Assembly: GCA_032358255.1 (NCBI GenBank)
Contig: JAULBX010013651.1
Location: 1 to 64,000, forward strand
Reading direction: 5' to 3'
DNA: 64,000 nucleotides
From: Heterotrichella gracilis
Lineage: Eukaryota; Sar; Xanthophyceae; Tribonematales; Xanthonemataceae
The notes under the pieces were generated by a model that saw nothing but the letters and a program-made list of their open reading frames with translations, was not told the DNA's origin and searched no databases. Of the stretch, positions 11,575 through 23,985 are shown in pieces (position 1 is the stretch's first letter; every line of letters starts with the position of its first letter). A program made the position numbers and the translations under genes.

Positions 11575-13466
11575 CTAGTTCCCTCCCTGTTCCGCGTGCG
11601 GCCGCCGCAGCAGGCGCCACATGTTGAGTGCACCAACAAGGTTTACACCCGCCAACAGCAGCAGGGCGGAGCCCACCTCCCCAACAGCCACAATGGCGCA
11701 GAACGCCACCACAAGGAGCAGGCGGCCAACCACTGTCGACCAATAGAAGCCGCGCACCCCTGCTGGTCCATTGCCACTGGCAGGATCCCCCAGAGCTGCC
11801 CCCAGGTAGTAGCAGCCGTACAGCAGCGCCAACACACCTCCCACCCGTATCCACCCTTTGGGCACGGCGCTGAGACAGGGGAGTATAGGTGAGAAGAGTG
11901 CTATACTTTCACAATAAGATAGCCACTGTAGGTGAAGGATGGCAATGGACGCACTGGGACAGAGAGGGGTAGACATCATGTGCCAGGCTCGTGCAAAATT
12001 CAGTCAAGTTTGAGGCTATCACATGCTTATGGCAGCCATGGCAAGGGACTGCTAAGCATCTGGGTAGATGGGTACAAGCTTGCATGGCAATGTCGACCAC
12101 ATGCACCCGCACCTGGCATCAAACAAAAGACCAATAATTTGCTGTGGGGCCAGCATCAGAGCCAGGCCAAACAGCCCGATATACATGCCCGTGAAAGCTG
12201 AAACCCTGGATAGCGGTGACCAACATCCCCACTGCCATGGCCCCGGCGCCATACTCCTGCTGAGAGCCTTTTGGACGTTGGTGCTGTTGACATGGCCCTG
12301 ACCACCCAAGTGGGGGTCCCTCAGCCCTGAATGATCTCCAACAGTGGATGAAGGCGTGTTGGCTGCAGCTGCTCCTGATAATGCACCAGGGTACTGTTCT
12401 GCTGGGAGGGTTGCAATGCTGTGGGTATCCATGTCAATGAAAGCCACACAAGGTGTCTGCAAGCCGATGGTATTGGCTGTGCTGCTGCTGCTGGTGTTGC
12501 TGCTGCTGGGTGCACCTGTTATGTCAGCAATGCTCAGTGTGGTTGGCGTGAGTGTGAGCGCCCCGATTGTGGCTGTGAGATCGCCGCTGCGCCCCGCGTG
12601 TGCGCTGCCCGCCAACCTGCAGGAAGCACAGGCACAAATATCACAGGCTGCATTTGGCAAATGGAGCTGCAAAATCCACTTGTGAACAGAATTTGCATTC
12701 TTTGCTATGCTCCTTTACAGGGGGAAATAGCATCTAGATGCGCCACGTCAGTGGTACTGCGTCTCCAGGTTTGTGTCTGGCTAAGAACATCTATCAATAG
12801 TCCAGTCCAGTCCTATGCTACTAGCTCTTGCACTTTATTCGGTCCACATATGCATGCCATGGCACAAAAGCAAAGAGCACGTGTTGTCTAGGTTGCACGA
12901 TTTCATCCTGGTGTGTGTACTGCCAAAAGTCACCGTTGGCCCATCACACTTGCATACCCCCAACCCTGGCCCCACCTGCCCCAAACCACGATGTGGCCAT
13001 CTGAGGTGATGCTCCCTCCTGCTTCAACGTTGCCAAACAACACCACGCTGTGTGTGAAGAGCTGCGACTGGCCTGCCAGGACCGAGCCATGCAGTACGAC
13101 AGGGTTGCTGGCAGGCAGTAGGTTGCCAGGTGACGCACAGCACAGTATAGTAGCTACACCACAACCCTTTACCCGAGGCTGAGTTGGGCTGTGCAGCAAG
13201 GGAGGTTTGAAAGTGCCCTGGCTTGGGAAGATGAGGTGTTTGATACCACCTGCTGGTCCAGGTTGTACAAGGCCCACACGCGCTGCAGGGTACATGACGG
13301 CCGTGTGCTGAAAAGCGGATATACGAGCGGTCAAACATCGTTGTTGCCTAAAGTACAGCGCACTTCCCTGTGGTTGTATGCATCCACCCCTGCTTGACAA
13401 CACTTGCATTTGTCCTGGGCAGCTAGCCTGTTGCGGACTAAAGGGGGCGCAACCAAGGCTTAACAT
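11575..13466 (-). CDS. MinC C-terminal domain fused to a membrane domain (429 aa)
   Basis: Three exons on the minus strand: 13466-12976, 12616-12113, 11869-11575; spliced 1290 bases in one frame. The N-terminal ~100 residues are Ser/Arg/Gln-rich with few acids, like a chloroplast transit peptide. Residues about 125-200 match the MinC C-terminal beta-helix (HSVVLFGNVEAGGSITSDGH, then IVVWGRLAGSAHAGRSGD), with the Gly pairs that mark each turn. The usual MinC tail (VAFIDMDTHSIATL) follows. The N-terminal MinC domain is not visible. A Ser/Ala-rich linker leads to four hydrophobic segments (about residues 305-420, for example YIGLFGLALMLAPQQIIGLL and VVGRLLLVVAFCAIVAVG). MinC blocks FtsZ ring assembly, so a plastid-division role is inferred. 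The membrane part could instead be a separate gene, but frame and splice phases join them cleanly. The 5' exon is the weakest part. Confidence 0.72.
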
Positions 13467-14977
13467 AAGAATACTACATCACAGAGATAACGTCCTTCAC
13501 GGTGTTTGTGCTAAGGGTGGGCAGCACCCGTGTGCACTGAGGCCAAACAGTGGCATGCATGCATTCACTCTAATGGGTTTTGTAAGGACAATTGCAGCTG
13601 CAAACGTAGTTGGTTGTGCCAGCTTTCACTCCCTTGCTTATACGTTAAGAGTGTTGTTACCTTTACGCTAGAAGGACCCCTAGTGTGCTCGCCACCCGAT
13701 GCATGCACGCGCAAACTAATCCAGCCTCAAATAAAATGACTTATTTTACATACAAATCAAATAAAATTAATGAACATGCAACTGCACAACATTTGTTGCA
13801 GTTGCAGCATGCACTATTGTCATAGCGCTGTCCACTGAAGCAGGCTTCAGCTAAAATTATTCTGATCTCAGAATCTGGCGCACAAGCCATGCCGTGTGCA
13901 TAGCAAAGAAAACATAATGGATGTCTTCACGTCATAGGCAATGCGTACGTTGAACCAGTGCAAAATTTACTGTCGAATGCCCTGATAGCATCGTGGGTGA
14001 CGCCAAGGACAGCAATCCTTGCCACGCCGCTGCATTGTCAAGTGCTGCATGCCGTGGCCAGACTGAGTGCATGTGCAGCCATATATTACTGAGCAAACCA
14101 TGGGCCATTGTGATAGTAACTGCAACTATTGATGCACGCCCATCCAAGATTTGTAGCTGCATAGCCTGTAGCTTTATTACAGTTTACTGTAACTGAGGGT
14201 GCATGCATATGAGATACACACAGAATCTGATGCCTGGCGAGCACACACCAGGAAATTCAAGCAAATATATTGAAATTAGCACAGTGGACAATGATTGCAC
14301 TAGTTAGTAAGTTGCTGAACAGGGCAAGGGTGTACTGTCACAAAGTTTTGTGCATGCGTTCTTGGGCTAGACCTCAATGTGGATGTCAACCACCCCTTAA
14401 CAACAAGGTTGGGTAACCCACAACAAGGTTGGGTAACCCACATAGCCAGCACATGCCACTTATTAAGGGTCATACGTTGCGTTGAAAAAAACACAGGGCA
14501 AGTCTAAGGGATATTAGAAATACTGGCACACGAGGGCTACGAGGACCTGGTAAAAAGGACCAACGTTTGGACTGAAGTACAGGTTGGAGTGTATCAAATG
14601 GTCACATGAGCGCTCCATGCGTTAGCAAGGGCTGGAAATGACTGCGTGGTGCAAATGCACTGCGGTGCCCACAGGCGATACACTGCTAAGCGCCCTGCCA
14701 GTGGCGCACACTTGCATCAGGTGCCTGTGAAGGACATGCCATGTGTATCCCTACGTACACCAGAATGCCGCACGATTGTGAGGCTGCCTACTCTAATATC
14801 CTACTAATATTACACCCATTGAAGCTATTACCCTACCAAACCAATAAGAGAGTACCCTGCACCCTTCCCAATCCAAACCCTCAGATCCCACCCTACACCT
14901 GTGAAACAATCCCTGAGCTATCAACCCCACCCCACCTCAATACACCTCGATCACAACTCGGGAGCTGAGTTGCTTGC
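13467..14977. other. Spacer between MinC and VHL/BFN genes
   Basis: AT-rich stretch with no supported gene. It holds a direct repeat at 14401-14440 and probably the promoter of the MinC gene on its left side. The VHL/BFN gene ends at its right edge. Confidence 0.5.
14401..14440. repeat. Perfect 20-bp tandem duplication
   Basis: A unit beginning CAACAAGGTTGGG is repeated exactly twice, 14401-14420 and 14421-14440. A small, probably recent slippage or repair duplication in non-coding DNA. Confidence 0.9.
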
Positions 14978-17870
14978 TCAAATAGTGCGCGTGTTGGGTA
15001 CTCCTGGGTTCTGGAAGCCGCTCATAGGCGGTGGCATGCCAGGTACCTCCCGCCTGCTGCTACTTGAGCGGCCACCCCCTTGGCCCTGCCCATACTGGTT
15101 GCCCTCACCTTGGACAATGCTGTGGGCCAGGGGGGAAGGTGCGAGTCAAGTGGGGGAGGAAAAGGAAATCAAGGGAATTACAGGCAGATAGGGGAGCGGA
15201 GGAATACATATTTAGGGCATTAAGGGAGGGGGCGATTGGTCCTGCGCCGTTGGAACATTCCTCACTGTCACTACTCACGGTACAATTGTTCCCCTCTTGC
15301 CACATACATCCATCGGTATATCTTTATTCTTTTACATTACCCAGAGAAATTGCGCCCGGAACATGATGCTCAATCTATTTGATGCTTATTTTCAGGGTTG
15401 CCTTGCAGTAAATGTCTTCTTTACAGTAAGCAATTATCCGTGTGCACTCTGAAAAGTGGACATTGATCTTCAAGTGTCTGAAGGAGGGGACCATGCAGGA
15501 AGGGCCATGAATTGGGTGGCTGGAGGGCAGAGACGCAAGGGTAGTGATACAGTAGATATGTCCTCCTATTATATTTGTACCATGAGATACGTCATCACCA
15601 GGTTTCAACCGTATGAAAGCAATACCTCCTTCCCATGCATGTCCAATGTATAATGTAATGATTTGCCTTGCACCCCTCACTCGCACCTGGCTAGCTGCTT
15701 GGCCACATACACGGGTGAGTCCAGGTGCATGGCCAGTGCCAAGGAGTCTGAAGGGCGCGAGTCGATGCTCCTCCATGCACCACCTGGCAGCTGCAGCACT
15801 ATCCTGCTGTAGAATGTGTCGCCCACCACGCGGGTCACAAGCACGCGCTCTACGCGGGCGCCAGTGGCCTGCAGGGGAAGATGCATACATGGTGGGGATA
15901 GGAGTATGTGTAGGGGAACGCGGGTAGAAGATGTATGGGGAAGGGGGTACGGAATGTATGAGGGAAGAAGGGGTAATTTGTGGTGAAGTACCAGTGTAAT
16001 CAGTGTATGAAGTCCCTGTGCTGTGCAACGGCCGATGGTTTGGCTTCACGAGGTGCACATGCACACACACGAGAGGACCATGCCCACCGTCACGATTTTA
16101 CAGCTTCTTCCCCTGCAATTCCATTCAATTTCCTACCTGCAAGCTCTTCCCCCACGTCCCTGTGGTGAGCGGCCGCCTGAACTCCACGCCTGATGAGTAC
16201 AGGATGGATGTGGCCTCAATAACACCCATGTAGATGGCGATCGGGGAGTTGAACCCGCGCACCTCCAGCGCTGCAATGCCCCCTGCACCCTGGACAAGCA
16301 CGTCCACCACCTGTGCAGGGGAAGGGAGAGAGGGTAGTAAGCATGCTGGAAATTAAAGTCCAATCTTTCATCCGGCTGTGGACAGATGCGCTTAAACATC
16401 GGCGTGCATGAGGCGGCAAGGGGCTTGGTCATCCACTTCGAACAATTCCAGTGCAAACAGGTTGTGAGTACATTATGTACTGGGCAGGAAGGCAACGTGT
16501 ACTTGCACACACAAGTACATTGACTAATTCACATGTAGCTCAAGCCACACAGAGGAGGAAATTATGTTTTCTGCATACTCACATGCCCACAATGTGGCTT
16601 AAGTGAGACTTGTCATTCCCTGGAATACTCACCCGTGCCTCGGCATACTGCTCTGCCTCGCCTCCTATGCCATCAAAGCCATCAAACCAGCCCTCCTTGT
16701 GCTGGCTGCTGGTCGGCAGCTGTGGCGCCAGGGGGTCAACACGCACAACGTGGTCACCGGGGCGGGCAACATACTCTGCCATAATCTCATTGCTCTCGGC
16801 GTCCAGGACACGCCAAGGGTGCGACTGGGGGCAGGGCAAGGGTAGAGGGTGAGGATCTGTTATTGGGTTATTGGGTTGGTAGCAGGATCTTATGGGGAAG
16901 GGTGGTAGGTTGGCAGGAGTACCTTGGTTGCAACACTGTACCTTTGGAGGGACAGTGGCTACCCAAGGAGGTAACAAGGATACAGCTAAGGGTGCAGCAC
17001 GCACGCACCACACGGTGTGGCAAAGCCTACCATGGCGGAAGGAGCACAGGTGGACCACAACCAGTTCCAACTTCTCACCTCGTATGTTCCCACGCTCCAG
17101 TTGCCTCCTGGAGGCACTGCGGCAAAGAACTCGGGGTCCCCTGCGGTGCACAGTACAACAGTCAAGCAGGCACCCCGTTCCAGACAGTTAAGGAGACTTG
17201 ACTGGTACCATTTTGTGCCCCATATAACTTTTTGTGCCAGAAACTCCAGCGCAAGTGGAGAGGCACAGGTTGGGTATACCTAAAAAGGTCCCCATAAACA
17301 GCTTCAGCTCCTTAGCCTGTGGATTCTAGACCGCTCAAGTAGGGTTCCAGGCGTATGGGCAAGTCTTGCATCCAATGCACACAGGAAGCAAGCTGCACCA
17401 GCATCGCCACAGAGTACCAACTGCGCCCACTGGTGTCCTAATCTGCTGCTATGCCACCTACCATCGTAGTTAATCCAGTAGCACTTGACATAGTTGACGC
17501 AGGTGTTGATGAAGGTCACCGAGCAGGGCACATCAGACCGCACTGAGCGCAGAAGAGGCTGCGCCTTTGCAGCCCCAGCTCCTGTGCAAGCAAGCCCCAG
17601 AGATACCACCCCCACCAGCAGCTGTCTACGGGAGACGTCGCCTGTCCACCTGAGGGTTTGAGTGTCCACTGCTTCGCCACTCTGTTGTGCTGAGCATATG
17701 GTGCGGACTTTACCAAATTGCTGGACGGTATCAGTGCTGACGGTAGAGAGGGAGGAGTGAAGGGTGCGTCGTTTGTGCTTGGGCACCACCAGAGGCGATG
17801 GCGGACACGGTGCAAGCTGCCTCAACCCACGCCATCCCAAAGCTGTGTTCACCACCGATGGCGTCCCCAT
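14978..17870 (-). CDS. VHL-beta + bifunctional nuclease (BFN/DUF151) protein, lumen-targeted (386 aa)
   Basis: Six exons (5' to 3'): 17870-17462, 17140-17079, 16824-16633, 16310-16137, 15868-15687, 15119-14978; spliced 1161 bases. Residues 1-75 are basic and hydroxyl-rich (transit-like). They are followed by SRRQLLVGVVSLGLACTGAG, a twin-arginine signal with an AKA-Q type cleavage site, which suggests the thylakoid lumen. Next comes a VHL beta domain (about 117-190: VKCYWINYDG, VPPGGNWSVGTYESHPW), keeping the His and Trp of the VHL HxW site but with no elongin-binding alpha domain. A full BFN/DUF151 domain follows (about 220-335: VEFRRPLT, RVVGDTFYSRIVL, SIDSRPSDSLALAM). The last exon adds a Gly/Ser-rich tail. 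If the last intron is retained, the protein stops at 15677 with 342 residues. BFN proteins are reported nucleases; the role of this fusion is unknown. Confidence 0.85.
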
Positions 17871-18403
17871 AGAGGAATGGAAGCAGTTGGGTGCAGGTCG
17901 CGCACCAGATTTCAAACTTCGACGACACCAGATATTTGAACTGATGGCAAGATGGCAAGATGAAAACTGACACGAAAAGCGCCTTGGCGGTGCTCTGGCT
18001 ATATTTGGGCAGCCGTGCACCACTGTTCTCGTCAGCATGGCTCTAGCCACGCGGCATCGTTTCCAGCTTTTCAAACAAACTTCTTCCTCGGCTGTTACCA
18101 GCTGGTTTCCCACTCGTTTCACCTTTGAAAAACCCTAGCACTGCCAACTGTCTTCGCATATAACTTGCCACCCCTGAGACCTCGCTGGATATATATATAA
18201 GCGCAAGCTGCAAAAGTTGCAAATGTATTAACACCAACGTATCTGTGCTGTGGTACAGCGGCGTATCTTCGTTGCGCAGTTGGGCACATGCATGCATGCA
18301 TTGTGCAGCAGACAACGCATGCATATGCGCATTGTGCCCCGCAGTATGTAGGACTTGCTCTGGCTATGACGCCATATTGTTCTTAACCCCGTAGTACCTC
18401 GCA
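17871..18403. promoter_or_regulatory. Shared divergent promoter region (VHL/BFN and VPS36)
   Basis: A 533-base spacer between two divergent start codons. A run TATATATATAA at 18190-18200, about 204 bases before the VPS36 ATG, is a good TATA candidate for the plus strand. No equally clear element was seen for the minus strand gene. Confidence 0.5.
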
Positions 18404-21400
18404 ATGCCGTTTGTTTTGGACAGGGTACAGTTGAGCGCCAGCGGCAGGCCAGTCCTCGATGCAGGCGAGGTGGAACGAGCACTCCTCGACAAGGTATGAA
18501 CCACCTGCCACTGCAGCTTCACAACCTGTGTGCTGCATTGGAACTCCACGTTAGTACATGGACTGCCTGGTCGCCTGCCTGACCAACAGCAAGCCGGTCG
18601 ATCCTGCCATGTGGGGAGTAGTGCCCAGGTTGTTGGACTGTTTCCCTGCAGGTGACGCTGGAGTGCGGCTTTGAACACGTCACGAAAAAGGTGAGCACTT
18701 TCAGTTTGGACAGCATTGGCTGCACACTACACCGGTAACGCTGGAGTGCGGCAGGGCAAACCTGCACCAGGAGGTGTTTGGACCCTGAACCCCAAGGCTA
18801 GCCCACTCACAGCAATCCTTGGCTTGTCCCAGGAAGGATACATCAACCTCACCACACACCGCTTGATCTACATTGTCTCAGACGGGCCTGTAGCCCATGG
18901 GATACCCCTACACGCGGTCAAGCAGGTGCGGTACTGCGTGATATCCCCTGCACAACACATGGTCTGGGGAGAATGGCACCACCCGGTGCTTGCAAGCCTT
19001 TCTTGTGACTGCGACACTAATATTTACATCAGGGAGTAGCCACATGCCACACTGCCAAGTGCCATACGACGCCATGCCCGTGACCCGGTGTATGCACCGC
19101 AGCACACACACACACACAAACACACACAGAGCAGCCTGGCACTGCCTAAAAGCGGCCGACATCGGTGCAGCGCAACCCCATCTGCCACAGCGGAATCACA
19201 CCAGGGCATAGCGCATTATGTGATGCCACCACCTCGCGCATAACTGCTGACCGCTGTTGCGTGTGCTTGCAGGTGCATCTTCCCAGTGCCAGCATCAGCC
19301 GGGTATGGAAAAGCCCTAAGATCAAGCTTGAGGTGCATGTGGGGCCTGACCACAAGCCAGTCAAGGGTGAGGGCAGTGAAGACCAGGGTGTTATTGTGTG
19401 CAAAACAACAGGCTGGGGGCATTTTTCATTCGGCGAGCATAGGAGTGTGAGTGTGTGTTGTACAGTGTATTCATTTTGAAGTGTGCAATGCACCAAACAT
19501 GTGACAGCAGCAATGAAAACTGCACCAAATATGTGACAGCAGCAATGAAAACTGCAGTATTGGTGGGTTGCTACTGCCAATTGCTATGGCGCACACATGG
19601 AGGTGCAGCAAAGGCTACTAAGAGGGGACTGGGACATGCCATGCGATCGTGATGGGATTTCGTTAGGTTTATGCAAAATGCACAGCAGGTTGTCATGGTA
19701 AGTACTGGGGATTAAGGTTCTGGGTGTTTGCATGTGCAGATGCCCGTTTGGCAAACCGCACCGAGCTGGTCAAGGTGTACTGCAGTGGCCAGGCGCCAGG
19801 GTCATTTGGGGATCAACTGCAGGCGGCGGTGGCAAGATTACAAATCACATCCACCAGCAGCACCAGCACCACTGGCAGCAGCACCACTAGCACCAGCTTT
19901 ACCAATCCCCCGCCCAGCAGTGGTGGTCAGCAGCGAGGCCCGGTGGCTGCATCTGTAGCTGCAGCACAGGACCCCTATGGCTTTGGTGCTGCGGGCTATG
20001 GAAGCATCCTGAGTCATCTGAACCAGGGAACACCAGGACAGTCTTGGCTAACAAGCCCACAAGGTGAGGGGGGATGGTGACGTGTGGATGGGGGGGAGTG
20101 GAACCCTCCATGGAAGCAGGGAGGTAATGCCTTTTTTGCATGGTTTGTTGGCGGGCATGGATTTTACGCCCAGTGGCTGAAATGTACATGTGCTGTGGAG
20201 GTGGTCAAACTCCTGAACCCCTAAATTGAAGTCATGTGCATGCTTCATTTTGGTTTGCAACCGTTGCTGAAAATGCTTCCCTGTCAATATCCTTCTGTTG
20301 GCTGGGCTCGTCAGCATCTTGAGCTGTGCCCATGTCCTGCAAGATTTGCATCCTCCAGACAGCGGCACGACCTTGAGACATGAGTGGGAGTAAACTTGCA
20401 CTGCATTGCCTCGCAGGTGGCTACGCAAACCCTCTCTTGGGGTATCAAGAACCTTTGCCACTATCTCCATACCCTGCATATCCCCAACCATATGGAGCCT
20501 CCCTTGCGCCTGATGCCCAACCACAGCAGCAGCTGGGTGGCTACCCTGCAGCCTACCCAGCCTACAACCCACCAGGGGTTGATCAGCAGCTTTTGGGTCA
20601 GCTAGCGGCTATGGGGTTTGAGAAGGGGCCTGCTGCAGCTGCTCTGCAGAAGACTGGGAACCAAAGTAGGTGGCGAATGTTTGGCACTACCCCTTTGGGT
20701 GGTATATATACATGCACACAACATGGGGCAGGATCCTCGCTTGTGCATGGCCGCCTTGTCATGTAGCATGGCAGCAACTCACTGATGGTGCTCACACATA
20801 TCAGAAGGGGTTGCAGAACAACAGCACTGGGATCAAAACAAAACAGTCCAGGTTGGTCCAGGTGACATCTGCAGCACAGTCCAACCAGGCCTTGGTACAA
20901 AAGAAGGCCTTTCTCAGCCAAAATGAATTGGTGACATTCCCTGCAAATTGCGTTCCCTTGAAGGACTCACTCTTCAGCCTCTTTGCATAGCCGTGTGTCT
21001 TACAGTTGCTGTGACTGCCAGGTGTCGAACTGGCAGTGAACTTCCTGCTGGCTGGTGGCGCAAGTGGCAATACTAATCCCTCCCCTTCATCCTCAACCTA
21101 CAACTCCTCCCTGGGCTATGGCCAGCCGCCACCATCATCTTCAGATGGCCTGTGGGGGTTGCCACCACCGCCGCCATCCACTGCTGCCCAGGCACCACCA
21201 TCACCAGGGGGGCCGAGGGTGGTGGGGGCAGTGGGTGTTGCTGGGATTTTGAAAAGAGAGGAGCAGAAGGCGGCAGCTGCTGACAGGTACTGCTGGTTTG
21301 GGAGTAGGGGTTGTATGAGTTTGGGAGTAGGAGCGCCATAATGCGTGCCAATGCATTGGGTGGGTGGCGAGGTGCGAGCAATCACTTCTGCACTTGGTGT

Positions 21401-23161
21401 CGACAGGTGCAATGGCGGGTTCAAGGTGTAATATTGGTGGGGTGTCGGTGTGTATATCGTGTAAGTGTGATGTAAATGCATCTATGGATGTGTTTTCCGC
21501 TGAACCCTGGACATTAACCGCGTGTTGCTGAATGGGACGGTGACCAGTCATGGAATGCAGCCATTGCACGGCTGAAACTTGCGGTACCTTGACTGTCAGA
21601 TTACAGCCGGCATGTGAGCAAATCAGTACATCTCTTGCAAACAGCAGCATCACCAACCCGCCCACCACACCTTTAAATCTCCATCACCCCCTACCATCCC
21701 CAGGTCCCTGCAGCAAGCCTTCCAGGACCTGTCAGGCCTCATGGCCAAGGCCCAGGAGATTGTGGAGCTGGCACAGAAGTTCCGCAGCTCCCTCCAAAAG
21801 CCCGGCGCCAGCTCAGCGCTTGGCGACGGCACCTCCGATGAGTACATGGATGCCGAGATGGAGCAGGAGCTGATCGCCATGGGCATTGCCTCTCCTGTCA
21901 CCAAGGAGGCGGCGGGGGCGCTGTACCACCAGGAGCTGTCGCGCCAGGTAGGGGGGGGGGTCAGGACTTCTTGTTGAGAATGTGTGAAGAAGGGATTTTG
22001 CGGCTGCACAAGATAGAGATCCCTGTCTATGAATGGTTCGGAGGAGGCTGCAGGTGGGGAGACGGTTGCTATCGTTGGTGATGAAGGAGGTTGCCTGGGC
22101 GCTATATATCACTAGACGAAGCTCACTGGGAGGCCCATGCCTAAGTGCGGGGATCAATCTGCCAAGGTTACCTGCATTCAATTTGCATGAGTATCAACCC
22201 GCTGTGAGCTTGCTGGAGCTCACACAGATTCCCCCCACTCCCAACCACAGTTAGCAGATTTCTTGGAGGCCCCCCTGCAAAAAGCTGGCGGCGTGCTTCA
22301 ACTACCGGACATCTACTGCCTCTTCAACCGAGCCAGGGGAAGCGAGCTTGTGTCGCCCGATGACCTGCGTGCCGCCATCAGTGCCTTCCCGCGCATCAAA
22401 GCGTCCTACACCCTGCGCACCTTCCCCTCGGGCCTGCTGGTGGTGCAGTCAAGCTCGCACACAGATGAACAGGTGGGAGGGCGGGGGAAGGGACGGGGGT
22501 GCACATTGTGACGCTTGTCATGGTACCGGTATTATGGGGGCCGGTGGTATGCACTTCAGGGTGTCACACAGTGCTGGTTTGTGGCAGCGTGTGGACAAGT
22601 ATGGCCTGGAAAGGAGGTTATTGCAATATGTGCACACACACACTGAATAATGGTGCAAATGTTGGAAATAATGATTGAACGGTTTGGAAAATTCCACTGC
22701 AATGGTTTTTTTTGGATATGAAAAAAATTCTAAACACACCATTGTCATGACATTGAAAGCAACTAAACAATATTGCAGTCGATATAGTAGGCTATTGTGA
22801 ATGATGCACATTGCGACTGACCAGTCAAACTCACATCCGCAGCAGGGGTCAATTGTCAAATATCGTGTGCGCCTGGCTTGTAATCAGGCAACCACCTGCC
22901 TAACCTCTGTATTGTTTTCATCGTTTGCCCTTTTGCTGCTTCCAGGTGTGTGCCTCCATCGGCAAGCTGGTGCAGGGCCAGGGTCAGGACCTGGGACCAG
23001 GGGTGACCGCCACTGATGTTGCTCAGGAGATGGGCATACCAATCACACTGGCCAGGGAGCATCTGTCCACAGCGGAGAATGCGGGGGTGCTGTGCAGGGA
23101 TGATGGGCCGGAGGGGCTGCGCTTCTTTGGAAACTTCTTCAGGGAAATTGCTGCCATGTAG
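18404..23161 (+). CDS. VPS36: ESCRT-II subunit VPS36 with internal UBA domain (611 aa)
   Basis: Ten exons: 18404-18493, 18652-18690, 18833-18925, 19273-19366, 19740-20063, 20417-20665, 21022-21286, 21704-21947, 22251-22472, 22946-23161; spliced 1836 bases. A GLUE domain (about 1-130) has the marker INLTTHRLIYI and SPKIKLEVHVG. A low-complexity Ser/Thr/Pro/Gln linker follows. Residues about 266-308 (LLGQLAAMGFEKGPAAAAL, then VELAVNFLLAG) form a good UBA domain. After another Pro-rich linker comes the VPS36/EAP45 winged-helix part (about 390-611: GGVLQLPDIYCLFNRARGS, VTATDVAQEMGIP, RFFGNFFREI at the end). VPS36 binds ubiquitinated cargo and phosphoinositides on endosomes and starts ESCRT-III assembly. 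The UBA is an extra ubiquitin-binding module, where yeast has NZF fingers. Confidence 0.93.
19491..19554. repeat. Tandem duplication (about 32 bp x 2) in VPS36 intron 4
   Basis: Two nearly identical copies, 19491-19522 and 19523-19554, both containing GTGACAGCAGCAATGAAAAC. They lie in an intron and should not affect the protein. Confidence 0.85.
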
Positions 23162-23177
23162 GATATTCTCAGATTTT

Positions 23178-23230
23178 AGGAGAATAGGGCCATTCAGAAA
23201 TTCCTTCAGGGGAGTAGCTGCCTTGCAGGC
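23178..23230 (+). pseudogene. Degenerate tandem copy of the VPS36 last-exon end
   Basis: This stretch resembles 23111-23164, which codes the C-terminal RFFGNFFREIAAM of VPS36; here one frame reads PFRNSFRGVAALQAGG. It starts only 17 bases after the VPS36 stop and so looks like a local partial duplication. Similarity was judged by eye. Confidence 0.55.
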
Positions 23231-23985
23231 TGGGGGTTACTGATTGAGCATAGTGGCAATTTATGACAGCCAGGGGCATGTGGACCCTCTGCACACTACT
23301 CATTGCCAGTCATGAATTGGGTTCAGCCTGCTGGGATGGGACCTAAAACGAAAGGAAGGGCATGCTTAGTGGCGGCCCGGGATCCGGTCAGGGGGCACTG
23401 GTTTGCAGTGCGGTGCAACGAGTTTATTGTGGTCCCAGACTCTGACGTGACGTCGCCAGTTGTGAACCTCCACCTCATGCTGCCGTTAACTTCCTGCCGT
23501 GTTGCATCGACATTGTCAAATTTTCCGAAACTCACCGTGAAGAGGCTGTTCAATGTCAACGTGATCACTGAAATACCCCAACACCTCAAAGTACTTCAAT
23601 TATTAAAGCCCTCACGGTCTTTCTGAGTGCATATACTATCTGGCAGAATTCGAACATTAACTTAACTCATTGAATGTCAAATAATGATTGTCATGACATG
23701 TCTGCAGCATCTGATGGAGCTTATCAGCTGCGCATGTCACTGCACTGCACACAGTCTGTGGCACTGCCGCGGCAGTGTCTAGTGCGTGCCACAGCACGCT
23801 GAGCAGCACGTGCATGTACATATTATTCTCACTGCACACTCAGGCTGACAGCAGGCTTGCACTGTAGATCAAAAGTGATTACAACACCTCTACCTGGTCC
23901 ATCGTGATCCTGAATTGGACCAATAATAACCCAATTTACACTTGATTACACCAGGAAACTACTACATTGATTTACATGTTGCAAC

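Noticed and set aside
12113-12616. Splitting the MinC and membrane parts into two genes
   Set aside because: They share one uninterrupted 504-base exon with matching phases at both ends; kept as an alternative only.
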